Assembly: GCF_027579695.1 (NCBI RefSeq)
Contig: NC_083596.1
Coordinates: 50,481,757-50,545,756 of the forward strand
DNA: 64,000 nt
Origin: Neoarius graeffei
Taxonomy: Eukaryota; Chordata; Actinopteri; Siluriformes; Ariidae
Direction: 5' to 3'
Part shown: positions 26,262 to 36,460 of the stretch, in pieces
How positions within the stretch are numbered: position 1 is the stretch's first letter
Layout: every line of letters begins with the position of its first letter
Position numbers and translations under genes: made by a program
Notes under the pieces: model-generated
The model's database searches: none
What the model was told of the DNA's origin: nothing
The model's input: only the letters and a program-made list of their open reading frames with translations

Positions 26262-27455
26262 AGTGCATATCACGGGTAAATTCAGGAGCAAGATCAATGT
26301 AATTCTTCTATTTTATATTAAACTTTGGTCAAATATCTGCCACATTCTGCATTTTGTGCAATTTTTTTTTACCTTGCGCAATACCAGAAAAATTCAGTTG
26401 AAATCAAGCCATTTGAGGCGAACTGGTCCACCTCTGAAAAAACTTCTCTCGTCTCTCGTCTCGTCTTCTTCCGCTTTATCCAGGACCGGGTCGCGGAGGC
26501 AGCAGTCTAAGCAGGGAAGCCCAAACTTCCCTTTCCCCAGACACCTCGGCCAGCTCCTCGGGAAGAACACCGAGGCGTTCCCAGGCCAGCCGAGAGACAT
26601 AGTCCCTCCAGCGTGTCCTGGGTCTTCCCCGGGGCCTCTTCCCGGGGGGACATGCCTGGAACACCTCCCCAGGGAGGCGTCCAGGAGGCATCCGAAAAAG
26701 ATGCCCAAGCCACCTCAGCTGATTCCTCTCGATGTGGAGCAGCAGCGGCTCTACTCCGAGCTCCTCCCGAGTGACTGTGCTTCTCACCCTAAGGGAGCGC
26801 CCAGCCACCCTGCGAAGGAAACTCATTTCGGCCGCTTGTATCTGCGATCTTGTCCTTTCGGTCATTACCCAAAGCTCATGACCATTCAAGCACACAAACC
26901 CCTCCACCACAATAAGGTGGCAGTTCTAGGAGGGGCTGAAAAAACTTGGCATTTGGATTTCCCGGCAAACATTGATTTTCGTGACGTCGCGTGCGGGACG
27001 CCTCCTTCTGAATCCTATGTCAGCGCTGGTTTGTTTATGAGAAAACGACCTGGTGGTTTTCTGCAAATTTCTTCAACGTTATCACGTAATTATTAAAATG
27101 CTTAAAAGATGTATCGTAGGAGGGTGTAGCAACATTACATTCTTCATCCAAAGGTGAAGTAACATTGTGCTCAAGTGGCAATTCCATATTTCAATGCAGA
27201 ATCGCTCGCTGCTAAACTTGGTCTACACAGGCTGTGCAGTGAAACCGTGCAAGCTCGCGCAGCCTGCTGGCGCTTCCGCAGGTGACGTCACGAATCTGGC
27301 TCCAGACTCCCTTGGGATTTTTCCAGACGCGTTTTGTTATTTTATTTTTTTCTGCTGTAGACAGATGGCCTTGTGCAAAATTACCCTTCTGGATGAGTGT
27401 GTAAAGGGACACACTTTCATGTAAAAAAAAAAGAATTTGGTCCTGGATATGCACT
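26262..27455 (+). mobile_element. Kolobok-like DNA transposon nested in the LINE
   Basis: Perfect 10-bp termini AGTGCATATC / GATATGCACT (with further partial matches inward) are flanked by TTAA at 26258-26261 and 27456-27459. The host LINE coding sequence joins across it. On the + strand near 27098-27145 a short frame reads M-L-K-R-C-I-V-G-G-C-S-N, matching the start of a THAP zinc finger (first two cysteines), before it breaks. A second LINE has inserted inside at 26446-26935. Confidence 0.8.
26446..26935 (-). pseudogene. LINE 3' fragment with 12-bp TSD
   Basis: A minus-strand frame of 144 codons (26910-26476) encodes GHELWVMTERTRSQIQAAEM, then LRWLGHLFRM, CPPGKRPRGRPRTRW and a terminal LLPPRPGPG. 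This is the C-terminal tail common to an abundant fish LINE group; the clade is not assigned here. Its 3' end GGTCCTGGATAAAGCGGAAG followed by GACGAGA repeats resembles the tail of the type I SINE. It is flanked by a perfect 12-bp repeat CTGAAAAAACTT at 26434-26445 and 26936-26947, so it is a 5'-truncated retroposition event. Confidence 0.92.
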
Positions 27456-28555
27456 TTAAATGGGGTTCAAACGTAAGGGTGGAGTCAAACTGATTGGAGA
27501 ACTGCAGAAAAACGCTGCAGGTGGATGGATGGGTGTTCCTAATAAAGTGGCCGGTGAGTGGACATGCAACAGGGCGAGACAGAGAAATAAAGAGAATAAA
27601 CCACAGAGGCACGATTCCAGCAGCTGAGGAACATGGGGGCTTCCAACACGTGCGTAAACATGTGGCGTAGCCTTTCTCACACACACACACACTCTTTCCA
27701 TTAGGAACCCAAACCCGTTCACACGCGACTCCTCTCCCAGAGGCTCGCTGTCAGGGGGAATCTGCTTTTCTTTCTGAGGGTTTATTAGTTTTTTCTGTTC
27801 TCTCCAAGTTGAGGCTTTCACGTGTCGATTTTCACTCACTCTCACTCAGGCTTCCTGTCCAAAGCTTTCGCAATGCTGTGAAAATCCTGGGGGTTAAAAC
27901 ACATGATCAGGAATAGCTGTACTATGAAAACATTTCATAACACAGAATACAAACTTGTTTGTGTTCTCTTTCTTTCACTCTGCGCTTTAGGGAAACCTGG
28001 TGTTCCTTTAATTTTGCTGCAGAATTTCTTCACAGAAAGCTGGTGTTTAAATCGCCAAAAGAATCTCACGTTTTTGTGCGTTTTCAAAGTATGTATCTAT
28101 TTTCACTTTCCTGAATCCTGCAATTCCTCTCAAAGAGAACGTTGTTCAGAGGTTTCTAGGGCGTTGTAAATTTATTCCTCAGTCATTCTGAGAAGCGACA
28201 CCACAAACGTTATCACACTTTATCACACTTCTTTGCAGTTCTGTTTCTCCTCGTTTTCTCTATGCTTTCATTGTGCTCTTGTCAAGTGCACAACACCTAC
28301 GCACATTATGATGTTGCCAAGAGAGAAGATCCCTGGGTCTGCAAGAGCGAGATTTTACATTTCATTGCATATTTGATTCCACATCATCAGCGCTCGACTT
28401 TCGTTTCTTCAGCTTGATATAATTCTGAGCACAAATTACACAAGTTTCAGTGTCACATGGCTACTGAGGAGAACATCAGATACACACTGAGAAGTGAGTA
28501 ACACAAGAACAAGGCTCAGATCTCTAATATTTGCTCTGCATCATCAAGTAATTAA

Positions 28556-28850
28556 TTGAGTGACCAAGAACTGCCTACTTTCACAGAAAGAGTCGATGTG
28601 ACTGACATGGCAGATGACCAACCACCACTGGCATCTCATTGCCTCGGCACCCGTCAAGGGGTGGGACATACGTATCAGGCAGCAAGTCAACAGTCAGTTC
28701 TCAAAGTTGAGGTGTTGGAGGCAGGAAAAATGGGCAAGCGTAAGGATCTGAGTTACTTTGACAAGGCCAAATTGTGATGGCTCGACAACTGGGTCAGATC
28801 AGCTCCCAAACCCAGAAGACATGCACAATATTAAGCAGGAGGTTTTCTAA
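28556..28850 (+). pseudogene. Internally deleted Tc1-like element
   Basis: At 28730-28777 the frame reads MGKRKDLSYFDKAKL, then a stop. This is the start of a Tc1-like transposase (GKRKDLSxFDK type). Directly downstream GCACAATATTAAGCAGGAGG resembles the 3' terminal region of Tc1 relatives, so most of the transposase is deleted. Nothing else recognised between 27561 and 29515. Confidence 0.6.
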
Positions 28851-29515
28851 TCAAACATGATATACAGCAAACACTCTCCAGGCCACCAGGGGGTGCTGTA
28901 AAATGCAGAATTAAAAAAGAATACAATGTAATTACATATTTTGGTGATAAGGGACAGGAAGGCCATGGGCGTTACCATGGTTGAGGCTTTTCCAGGGTGC
29001 CCTCTTGTGGTCGGCCGCTTGAGAGGAATGACTGAGGTGGGTGTGAGGAGTTGGGGAAAGTACGAGGTCTCTTCGGAACCCCAAAGGTTCAGTAACATCC
29101 CTGCTATCCACAGACCTTTTCTTGTAACCTCTTCTCAAACAAAGATAATTTCATTATTAAGAACAACATCATGTGGACAAGATGTGATCATTTTGATGTC
29201 CTGAGGGTCGCTTTTCTCCGTTTTGGGACTATTTTCCTCCCTCTTGAAGTAAACAGCACGACCCTACAGAAACAGGAAACAGCTGAACATGAGGAAGGAG
29301 CTTTAACTAATGAGCATAACTCTGGAACTGCATCACACCAAGATGGCAACGTGTGGAAAACATCATGACTCTGCATCGACCTCAAAGAGTTCTGAGTTGC
29401 AGGGATGTAATTTGTGGTTGACGTTCGCGAAGAGATCCATGAAACAAAAAACAAATATATATATTTTTCTCTGTTATTGCTTTTGTGTTTATTGTTTCTT
29501 TCTCTGTAAGATGTC

Positions 29516-29790
29516 TGTGAAGGTTCTCAGTCATCCAGGTCATCGCAAACCGTAGGTGCACCGTTCACACCTGGCCTCGAGTGACCCTAGCAACCTACAG
29601 GATGACTGAGAGGGTCAATGACCCATGTGACCTCAACAACTCTCCTTAGGGTTGCTTTTGGTCCACTGGAGGTGAAATACCAGGAACTCTCCACGAGTCA
29701 GACAGAAGTGAAGAAGCCTTTCGGATGAGAGGTGAAGCGTCTTCAAGGATTTCAAGCAAGTCCAATTGCCTTCTCTAGCACCTATGGTTT
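29516..29790 (+). mobile_element. Penelope-like element terminal fragment, diverged
   Basis: Starts with a GGTTCTCAGTCATCCAGGTC-like segment. It ends with the CGGATGAGAGGTGAAGCGTC segment at 29722-29741, in the same order as the terminal arms at 30187-32688. Divergence is greater than between those arms. No coding portion. Confidence 0.7.
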
Positions 29791-30293
29791 CTCTGTAAGA
29801 TCAAAACATTAGGTGAACTCCATACTCAGACCAATCCAAGGCAAGCACTGCAAATTCTTCATCAGATTTTGCACATTTCATCCTTCAGTCGATTCCTGTG
29901 GTAGATCTGTACCTTCACGTCAACCTTTTGGTTTCCATCACTTTTTTGGTGCGCTTTCTAGCTGATTTGCGTTCATATTTTCCTTTTCTTTTCCGTTGGC
30001 TTTTAGCTGGCGGGAGAGCAGAGTTCGCCATGTTTGCCCATGCTGACTTGTTCTGGTTAAAAGTAGGTCAAACACGCCCCATGGTGGTCACGTGATATTG
30101 TTGTTCACTTGCTTCAGTAATCTCCAGAAAAAAAATTCATAAAATGCAAGACGCTTTTGATCTCAGCAAAACATTTACACACAGGAACTGCGGGTGGTAA
30201 AAGAGAGCAAGTGGACTTGCTTGAAGATTCTTGAAGACGTTTCACCTCTCATCCGAAAGGCTTCTTCAGTTCTGACTGACTAATAGGCAGTAT

Positions 30294-31307
30294 AGAGATC
30301 TTGCAGTCACGTGACCAGAAAGTACACAGCCGCCATCTTGTCGGTAAAAAACACAGCTGAATACTGCTGCACTCGTGTACAGAATGGATCAATTTCAACC
30401 GACGGACTACACGGCTCATTTTTCTAATGAACAGATAACTAGATATATGTCTAAAATAAACGATCTACAGATTAGTGACCCTTATGGCTTACCGGACGTA
30501 GTTTTCACGACCGTGTCAGTGGATATTGAACTGCCAGCGGAATACCCAGACGTGTATAATTACCTCATTAACTTTCCCTCGCTGTTCAGTGGTGAAGCAC
30601 TGCGTGCTTATAAATCTCTGGACAGTTATCTTTACAGAAATTCAGGATTTGTCAGCGACTCAGATGTGGCATCTTGTAAACAAAAAAATAATCCTCATTG
30701 GACGGGTAAATCACTTAAGTATTGAGTATAGCACTGACCAGACGATTATAGAATAGAATAAGGTAATTCCAGCTGTAATTCCAAATCGTCCGTCTTGTTT
30801 ACCATGGATCTGGCATTGGAGAGGTAGAGGCTTAGCAGTGGAGATTTGAGTAGCTGTTTTCTGAGCTTAGTCAACAGGCCGGCTCTGCAGCCTCGCTTTT
30901 GCTTCGGCTCCCGGTGCCGCCTCCTTCGCTTTGCTTCCGATAACAATCCACGGAGACCCCGCTGGTCTCGCTATCTCGTCCGGAATGTTGTGCATGCGAT
31001 GGAAATCGCTACAAACCGTCATTTTCTGCTGGAAACCAATGTCCAGTAAGTCCATACGGTTGTAGTGGATATTGAAGTCCGGTACAGACGAACAACACGC
31101 AAAAATACACACAAAAAACATAAAAAACGTGCACAGGTAGGGAGAGCTTGTAGCCGCAGCCGTTGTAGTAGAATTGTATATAGTAGGGTTTTCCAGAAGA
31201 AAAGGTAGAAGTAGAACCAGAAGTAGAAGGCGGAAATATGGCGTTTGACCGACAAGATGACGTCTGTCACAATCTGGATCGGCTGTGATGTCACATGCAA
31301 GTGCTCC
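30294..31307 (+). mobile_element. ISL2EU-like DNA transposon nested in the Penelope-like element
   Basis: The empty site is visible in the inverted right arm (GATACTCCC; complement GGGAGTATC). Comparison gives insertion with a 2-bp AT duplication at 30292-30293 and 31308-31309. The ends are imperfect inverted repeats of about 55 bases (AGAGATCTTGCA and GGAGCACTTGCA at the tips, both reaching CATCTTGTCGGT internally). A 2-bp AT TSD is the known signature of ISL2EU. It carries the frame at 30375-30725. Confidence 0.75.
30375..30725 (+). pseudogene. N-terminal part of a transposon-encoded YqaJ/SWIM-type protein
   Basis: The 116-residue frame (starting MYRMDQFQPTDYTAHFSN) matches, from memory of fish proteomes, the beginning of large uncharacterised proteins that carry a YqaJ-like nuclease further on. 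Such proteins are the second product of ISL2EU transposons. At about 30658-30670 the frame changes: the neighbouring frame continues with QMWHLVNKKIILIGRVNH, so an indel or lost splice site separates the two. The nuclease domain itself is absent. No other function is claimed. Confidence 0.55.
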
Positions 31308-31343
31308 ATCAGGTATTTATCCTCTCATGGATGAAAAGCAATC

Positions 31344-32488
31344 CTAAGGTGTCGTTGAGCCATCCTGTTGGTGTGGGTCACTGGGGGCTGGGTGTGAACG
31401 GCCTAAAGTCTCGTTGGGGTGATCAATGGATTGCTGGTTCTCTCTGTCCTCCTGTGAGTCACTGAAAACAGCTGGGTTTTGGTGTGCATTCAGTGGTCTG
31501 GGAAGTGTGCCAAGGACTGCATTGTAGATGGTTGATAAATGATGTCTTAGACCCCCACCTCTGTTCAGTGATGGCCGTTCCAGGTTGACAAAAATGGCTT
31601 CTTTAACTCCTCGCTCATACCAACGATCCCCTCTGGCTAAAATGTGTACGTTGCAATCCTGAAATGAGTGTCCTTTGTTGTTAAGATGAAGATAGACAGC
31701 AGAGTCCTGGCCTGAGGAACTGGCTCTCCTGTGTTGAGCCATGCACCTGTGAAGTGGTTGTTTTGTTTCCCCAATATACGAATCCGTGCATTCCTCGCTG
31801 CACTGAATTGCGTACACTACGCTGTCCTGTTTGTGTCTGGCTATTCTGTCCTTAGGGTGGACCAGTTTCTGCTTCAGGGTGTTACTGGGTCTGAAATGTA
31901 CCGGAATGTTGTGTTGGCAGCACGGTGGTGTAGTGGTTAGCACGGTCGCCTCACAGCAAGAAGGTTCCGGGTTCTAACCCAGCAGCCGGCGAGGGCCTTT
32001 CTGTGTGTAGTTTGCATGTTCTCCCCGTGTCTGCGTGGGTTTCCTCCGGGTGCTCCGGTTTCCCCCACAGTCCAAAGACATGCAGTTAGGTTGACGTGGA
32101 GCGGCCTTGGGCTGAGGTGCCCTTGAGCGAGGTACTGAACCCCTGACTGCTCCCCGGGTGCTCTGGTGTGGCTGCCCACTGCTCTGGGTGTGTGTGTGTG
32201 TGTGTTCACTGCTTCAGATGGGTTAAATGCAGAGGATGAATTTCACTGTGCTTGAAGTGTGCATGTGACGAATAAAGGTTTCTTAGTTCTTCTTAGTTCT
32301 TTGTAGAAGATCCTCCTGAGTTTCTCAGATAGACGAGAAATGTAGGGAATGACGATGTTCTTGCGTTTGTTCCTGTTATCCTCCTTGTCCGTTATGTTTC
32401 TTTTTCTGATCTTGAAGAAAGACCAGTTGGGATACCCGCAGTTCTGAAGTGCTTTCTTGATGTGATTCTGCTCAGGATTGCTTTTCAT
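31344..32488 (-). pseudogene. Penelope-like protein C terminus: RT tail and GIY-YIG endonuclease
   Basis: From 32488 leftward the minus strand encodes HIKKALQNCGYPNWSFFKI and KNIVIPYISRLSEKLRRIFY, the segment following the reverse transcriptase in Penelope/Neptune-type proteins. The coding is cut by the SINE at 31916-32300. It resumes as QHNIPVHFRPSNTLKQKLVH, then VVYAIQCSEECTDSYIGETK, which is the GIY-YIG nuclease core, and QHRRASSSGQDSAVYLHL. It ends near 31344 after a Gly/Leu/Asn-rich tail. The known role is target-primed reverse transcription with a GIY-YIG nuclease. The polymerase is missing, so the copy is dead. Confidence 0.93.
31916..32300 (+). mobile_element. tRNA-derived SINE, type II tail, nested in the Penelope-like element
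   Basis: The first 170 bases are the same tRNA-like head and body start as the type I SINEs. The 3' part differs: GCGGCCTTGGGCTGAGGTGC, a TG run, GGGTTAAATGCAGAGGATGA and a TTCTTAGTTC-repeat tail. It interrupts the Penelope coding at the RRIFYK / QHNIPV junction. No convincing TSD. A second type II copy is at 45891-46283. Confidence 0.9.
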
Positions 32489-32882
32489 CCATGCTTTTCA
32501 TCCACTTGCTTAGGACTGCTTTTCATCCATGAGAGGATAAATACCTGATACTCCCTATTAGTCAGACAGAACTGAAGAAGCCTTTCGGATGAGAGGTGAA
32601 ACATCTTCAAGAATCTTCAAGCAAGTCCAGTTGCTCTCTTTTACCACCCACAGCTTACTATGACCTGGATGACTGAGAATCTTCCCAGACATTTACACAC
32701 AGGATACATGGTGTGTGTGTGTGCAGTAGCACAACATCTCGAAACTCCCATGGCAATAGATAGAGAATATTTTACCCAGAATTCAATTTTGCAGTCAGAA
32801 CGTTTAACTGCTTCCTTATGTTGGCCATAAAAATCTACAAAAATGTTTTATTGTACCATTTCACCCATTGTCTCTTCACTTT

Positions 32883-32898
32883 CTTGTGTCTTTTGCAG
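32883..32898 (+). promoter_or_regulatory. agtr2: Splice acceptor before the agtr2 coding exon
   Basis: The pyrimidine-rich CTTGTGTCTTTTGCAG ends at 32898, 70 bases before the start codon. AGTR2 genes typically have non-coding 5' exons and one coding exon, so this is the likely start of the coding exon's transcript portion. The upstream exon was not located. Confidence 0.6.
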
Positions 32899-32968
32899 AT
32901 CCCTGATAACTCCACCCAATCAAAGTGAATTTCATTGAAAAAAAAAAGATCCAACCTCTGACATCACC

Positions 32969-34093
32969 ATGGAATTGGACTCCGCCCTCAACCTGAGTAC
33001 CATCAACGAGTCCACATCCCTCCATGAAGTCTCAAACCAACTGTGTGATTTTCTCTCGCTCGACAGCTCGGACTACCAGAAGACCCTCATTCCTGTTGTT
33101 TACTTTCTAATCTTCATCCTGGGTTTCCTCGGGAACATGCTAGCGGTGTGCGTGCTGGGTCAGAAGTCACTGAGATGCACTGTTGCGAACATGTACCTGT
33201 TAAACCTGGCTCTGTCTGACCTTGTCTTTCTTATTGGTCTTCCGTTCTGGGCAGTGCATTACCTCCGGAATTATGACTGGCCATTCGGATGGTTCATGTG
33301 CAAGTTTTGTGGATTTTTAACCTCGCTAAACACCTACGCTAGTATCTACTTCATCATGGGAATGAGCATTGATCGGTATCGTGTCATTGTCTCCCCACTG
33401 CATTCGCACTGCACCGAGAGTCGGTATTACGCCAGGACTGTGTTTCATGCCAGGTGCGTGTGCGCCGTGATCTGGGTCCTAGCGAGTCTCACAACCATTC
33501 CAGTGCTTGTTTTCAGGGAAACGCGTCACTATGTTGAGAATAATGTGACAGCCTGTGCGATGAACTACCCGACTAGGCAATGGCACGGAATGCTAACTCT
33601 TGCTAAGAGCACTTTCGGCTTCCTGATCCCTTTTATAGTCATAGCGACGTGCTACGGCCGAATCAGGTGTCACCTGTTAGCATCTCCGGAATTGGTGGAA
33701 GCTGATCCTTCACGTTTGGAGCGTGTGCGCCGCGTTGCGCTCGCCATAGTCACAGCTTTCTTCCTCTGCTGGTTCCCATTTCACACGTTGTCCTTCATGG
33801 GCGTGTTGCAGGAGTTCGGCATGAACTGGAGCTGTAAAGTTCAGCAGGTGATGGGCATCATGACGGCTCCTGCTCTCTGCCTTGGCTTCGCCAACTCTGC
33901 CATCAACCCGCTGCTCTACTGCTTTGTGGGAAATCGATTTCGCCAGCAGCTGCGCCGCCTCTGGAAGGCGAAAGGGCAAAAGTTTGGAAAGCAGAGGCGT
34001 CACTCTGTCAGCATGCAGATCAGCTCCTTCTCGCGAAAACTCAGCGACACCAAAGACACAGTGGCCTCTGTTACTGTGGAGGACAAACAGTAA
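32969..34093 (+). CDS. agtr2: Angiotensin II receptor type 2-like GPCR, 374 aa
   Basis: Intact single-exon frame encoding a class A G-protein-coupled receptor of the plasma membrane. Seven hydrophobic segments are present with GN in TM1, NLALSDL in TM2, a DRY motif (MSIDRYRVIV) at the end of TM3, FFLCWFPFH in TM6 and NSAINPLLYC in TM7. Extracellular Cys residues occur in the N terminus, loops 1, 2 and 3, the two-disulfide pattern of angiotensin receptors. N-terminal NLS and NES are possible N-glycosylation sites. AT2-specific resemblance is strongest in YDWPFGWFMCK, FLIPFIVIATCYGRIRCHLL, the TM5 Lys (LAKSTFGF) needed for angiotensin binding, and CFVGNRFRQQLR. AT1 receptors instead have the FLGKKFK tail. 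Other peptide receptors (bradykinin) are less similar. The start at 32969 gives the normal family length. Confidence 0.88.
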   Translation: MELDSALNLSTINESTSLHEVSNQLCDFLSLDSSDYQKTLIPVVYFLIFILGFLGNMLAVCVLGQKSLRCTVANMYLLNLALSDLVFLIGLPFWAVHYLRNYDWPFGWFMCKFCGFLTSLNTYASIYFIMGMSIDRYRVIVSPLHSHCTESRYYARTVFHARCVCAVIWVLASLTTIPVLVFRETRHYVENNVTACAMNYPTRQWHGMLTLAKSTFGFLIPFIVIATCYGRIRCHLLASPELVEADPSRLERVRRVALAIVTAFFLCWFPFHTLSFMGVLQEFGMNWSCKVQQVMGIMTAPALCLGFANSAINPLLYCFVGNRFRQQLRRLWKAKGQKFGKQRRHSVSMQISSFSRKLSDTKDTVASVTVEDKQ

Positions 34094-34914
34094 TTTATAC
34101 ACAAAGCAGGATGGAACTTTTTCATAGAGGACTTTGCAGGTCATGGGGTTAAAGATGTTAATGACCGTAGTTCATGATTCAGCTAGCTAACCCCACGTAT
34201 TATTGTTGTTTATATGGACAATGTTAAAGCACAGTACACGAAAACGATCACGATTCTCAACATTTTCCTCAGATGTCTTGGTCAATTACTAAGAAATGCC
34301 CCAATAATTATGAGCCCCACACCAAAAGTCTGCGGGTTCTGACAAACCAACAACAAACAGTGACCTCTACTGGACCGGAGAACAAACTGCGACTCACTCG
34401 TCCCCTCCCTCAAGGACGAAGGACAGGAGTGGAACATGCATGTCTTTGTATCTGGATATACTTATGTTCAGTTCTCCTGTCTTTTACTCATCATGGTGAC
34501 ATCTAGTGGTGTGGAGGACAACCTGTATCACATGCCATCACATGCAGGACAGGAGCCGACAATTAATTCTCATTGGCTTCGTAGAGCACATGATCTTGAT
34601 CTCGATCTAGACCTTTCCTTATGAACTGATGTAAAAATTACACAAGCGCACTGTTGTACTGGATTCAAAATGGTTTCCTTTTAAGCTAGCACACTGTATA
34701 GTGCACTAGAAATCAATTCAGAGTTATTTAAGACACAAGTTCTGAGTAGTAAGATATATAGAAAGAAATGTTTTATTTTTTGTTAATTACGGAACTATAA
34801 CATGCACCTATTTAGCATGCATCACATTTGCTAGTGTTTCAGGGAAGAGATGTTACGCTAAATCATGCTAATATTATAATGCTGGTTGGTCATCAGTAAA
34901 ACTTGTTAGATCAC

Positions 34915-34920
34915 AATAAA
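34915..34920 (+). terminator. agtr2: Candidate polyadenylation signal for agtr2
   Basis: AATAAA in CACAATAAAGGC, about 820 bases after the stop codon and in a plausible 3' UTR free of recognised repeats. Confidence 0.45.
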
Positions 34921-35214
34921 GGCACGTTAGAAAAACGCTGTGCTACTGGAACCTGTTTAGTCGGTTAGAACGACGTCTAGCGAGCCAGAACTCGAACTCG
35001 GATAAAGCCTGAACACGATCAGGCAGATCAGACCATGGAGCTGTACGCTGATTTCTTCACACATACGTTGGACACTTGAGCTTTTTGTTTGGGCAGAACA
35101 ATTTCACGGCCCGTGCAGTGCCTGGGGCCACTAATCATCGGAGAATGTTAGCAATGTCAAAAAATTGCACAGAATGCATTACATCAGCGATCGCAACTAG
35201 TGCATGCGCGCACA

Positions 35215-35398
35215 CACACAGCAGATAAGCCCTCTCTGTAATAATGTGTGTGTTTTATGGACAGATTTAATGTCTTGGAGTGCTTTTCTTGGCTAATCTG
35301 CTGGCAGGTTTATTGCATGTGCGTGTGTGTATATGTGTGTGTGTGTGTGTTGCTTTTTGCCCTGGAATTAACCTTTTTGTTCCCAAATGTTCCCATAC

Positions 35399-35440
<42 letters not shown>

Positions 35441-35530
35441 CACACACACACTACCACTCAGGTTTAATTCCTGGCTGATAAATAAATAAATTTTAACGAA
35501 CTTCAAAACACACACACACACACACACCTT
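35215..35530. repeat. Cluster of CA/TG microsatellites
   Basis: TG runs near 35331-35350, a CA run at 35404-35437 and CA runs near 35445 and 35508-35526. From 35531 to 36450 I see only AT-rich non-coding sequence. Confidence 0.9.
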
Positions 35531-36460
35531 TTTCATCACATTTTTGAATCCAATTCTCCGTCAAAGCTTCGGAAGACGCGAGAATGAACGATACACTTGG
35601 ACATTTTGTGTACTTTAAAAAAAAAAATCAATTTATAGGTGCATTGAGAAAGTACGACAGCCTGCACGAGGGTAAAATAACAGATGACATGAAAATATTG
35701 TAAGAAGATAAGCGTGCAAATAAAGACTCACAAGAACTATTCAAGTAAATAGTAAGTAAGTAAGTAAAAAATAAATAAGCACCACTAATATGCTATGTTG
35801 TAAATTTTAAATGGATTTTATTGGACAAGTACAACTATACACTGAAGAGGAAAAAAAAATCCTTCTTTTAATTTGAATTCTTAAAAAGTTCATAAACGTG
35901 ACTTATTGTTGAAGCTGAATTTCTGATTGCTGTAAGTAAAGATATAAAGACACTCAGCTTTTCCGTACACACGGCCGAGCTACACGTCCAGCGTTTGTGT
36001 TCTCGTACAACACGTGATCATGAACAAAACCAAAAATGTAACTCCAATGATATAAATACAGCTGAAATACTGAAATATGAAAAGATTCACGGTTCTCTTG
36101 GGAAACTGCGATTATTCCCGCGTGCTTGTGTGGAACATGGGACAGGCTGAACAAATGTGCAGGTTGATTTGCGACACGGCAAAAATAAAAAAAAAATAAA
36201 TAAATGAAACAAAAAACCCCACTGCCCCTGTGTGGAGACGGTAATGCAGCCCAGCTCTGAGCGTTTCACCTAAAACTCATGGATGATGTGTGTTTAAACT
36301 TTCTCAAGCCCTACAAATCCTCTTCACGCCATTAGACGAACTCTCGGTGTTGAAGAAATGATGAGCTGAATGACATTCTGAGTGGATAAGCGTGTGTCTG
36401 TGTCTGTTTCAATAATCCTCGAGCTCTCAAGTAACAATGTAATATTTTAAAGCGAGTCGG

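Larger units (their letters stand above)
25593..27495 (-). pseudogene. L2/CR1-like LINE 3' fragment, split by a DNA transposon
   Basis: Read on the minus strand, the fragment starts near 27495 with coding for DSTLTFEPHLK. It is interrupted by the element at 26262-27455 and resumes with TKNAFFHLRNIARL near 26245. It then reads RLQSVQNSAARVL, LHWLPVIARIKYK, and, after a frame change, YKVLHGFAPSYLCEL, SLRSSVCGLLTVPR and APKLWNSLPQSLR. These are the conserved C-terminal reverse-transcriptase region words of L2/Rex/CR1-type LINEs. The 3' end carries GGCGCTATATAAATTGAAC and an AAT-type tail (25593-25610). It is 5' truncated and frameshifted. Confidence 0.92.
24971..27560. mobile_element. MITE with CACTCACTGGCC ends, split by nested insertions
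   Basis: The left end CACTCACTGGCCACTTT at 24971 and the right end AAAGTGGCCGGTGAGTG at 27544-27560 are inverted repeats. TA precedes the left end. The uninterrupted relative is at 48351-48876, and comparison shows that 25593 to about 27495 is foreign. Internal features shared by both copies include 'GTTCTTGGCTGCAGGAGTGG' and a GAAA run. Non-autonomous; superfamily not certain. Confidence 0.9.
30187..32688. mobile_element. Penelope-like retroelement insertion with inverted arms and 16-bp TSD
   Basis: The insertion is flanked by a perfect 16-bp repeat ACATTTACACACAGGA at 30171-30186 and 32689-32704. The left arm (about 30187-30293) and the right arm (about 32505-32657) are inverted copies of the same terminal sequence. 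Between them, on the minus strand, are the C-terminal coding parts of a Penelope-like protein. The reverse transcriptase itself is absent: the minus-strand copy begins near 32488 and abuts the inverted second copy. Inverted, 5'-truncated partial copies are a known outcome of Penelope-like element integration. Two later insertions lie inside, a DNA transposon at 30294-31307 and a SINE at 31916-32300. Confidence 0.9.
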
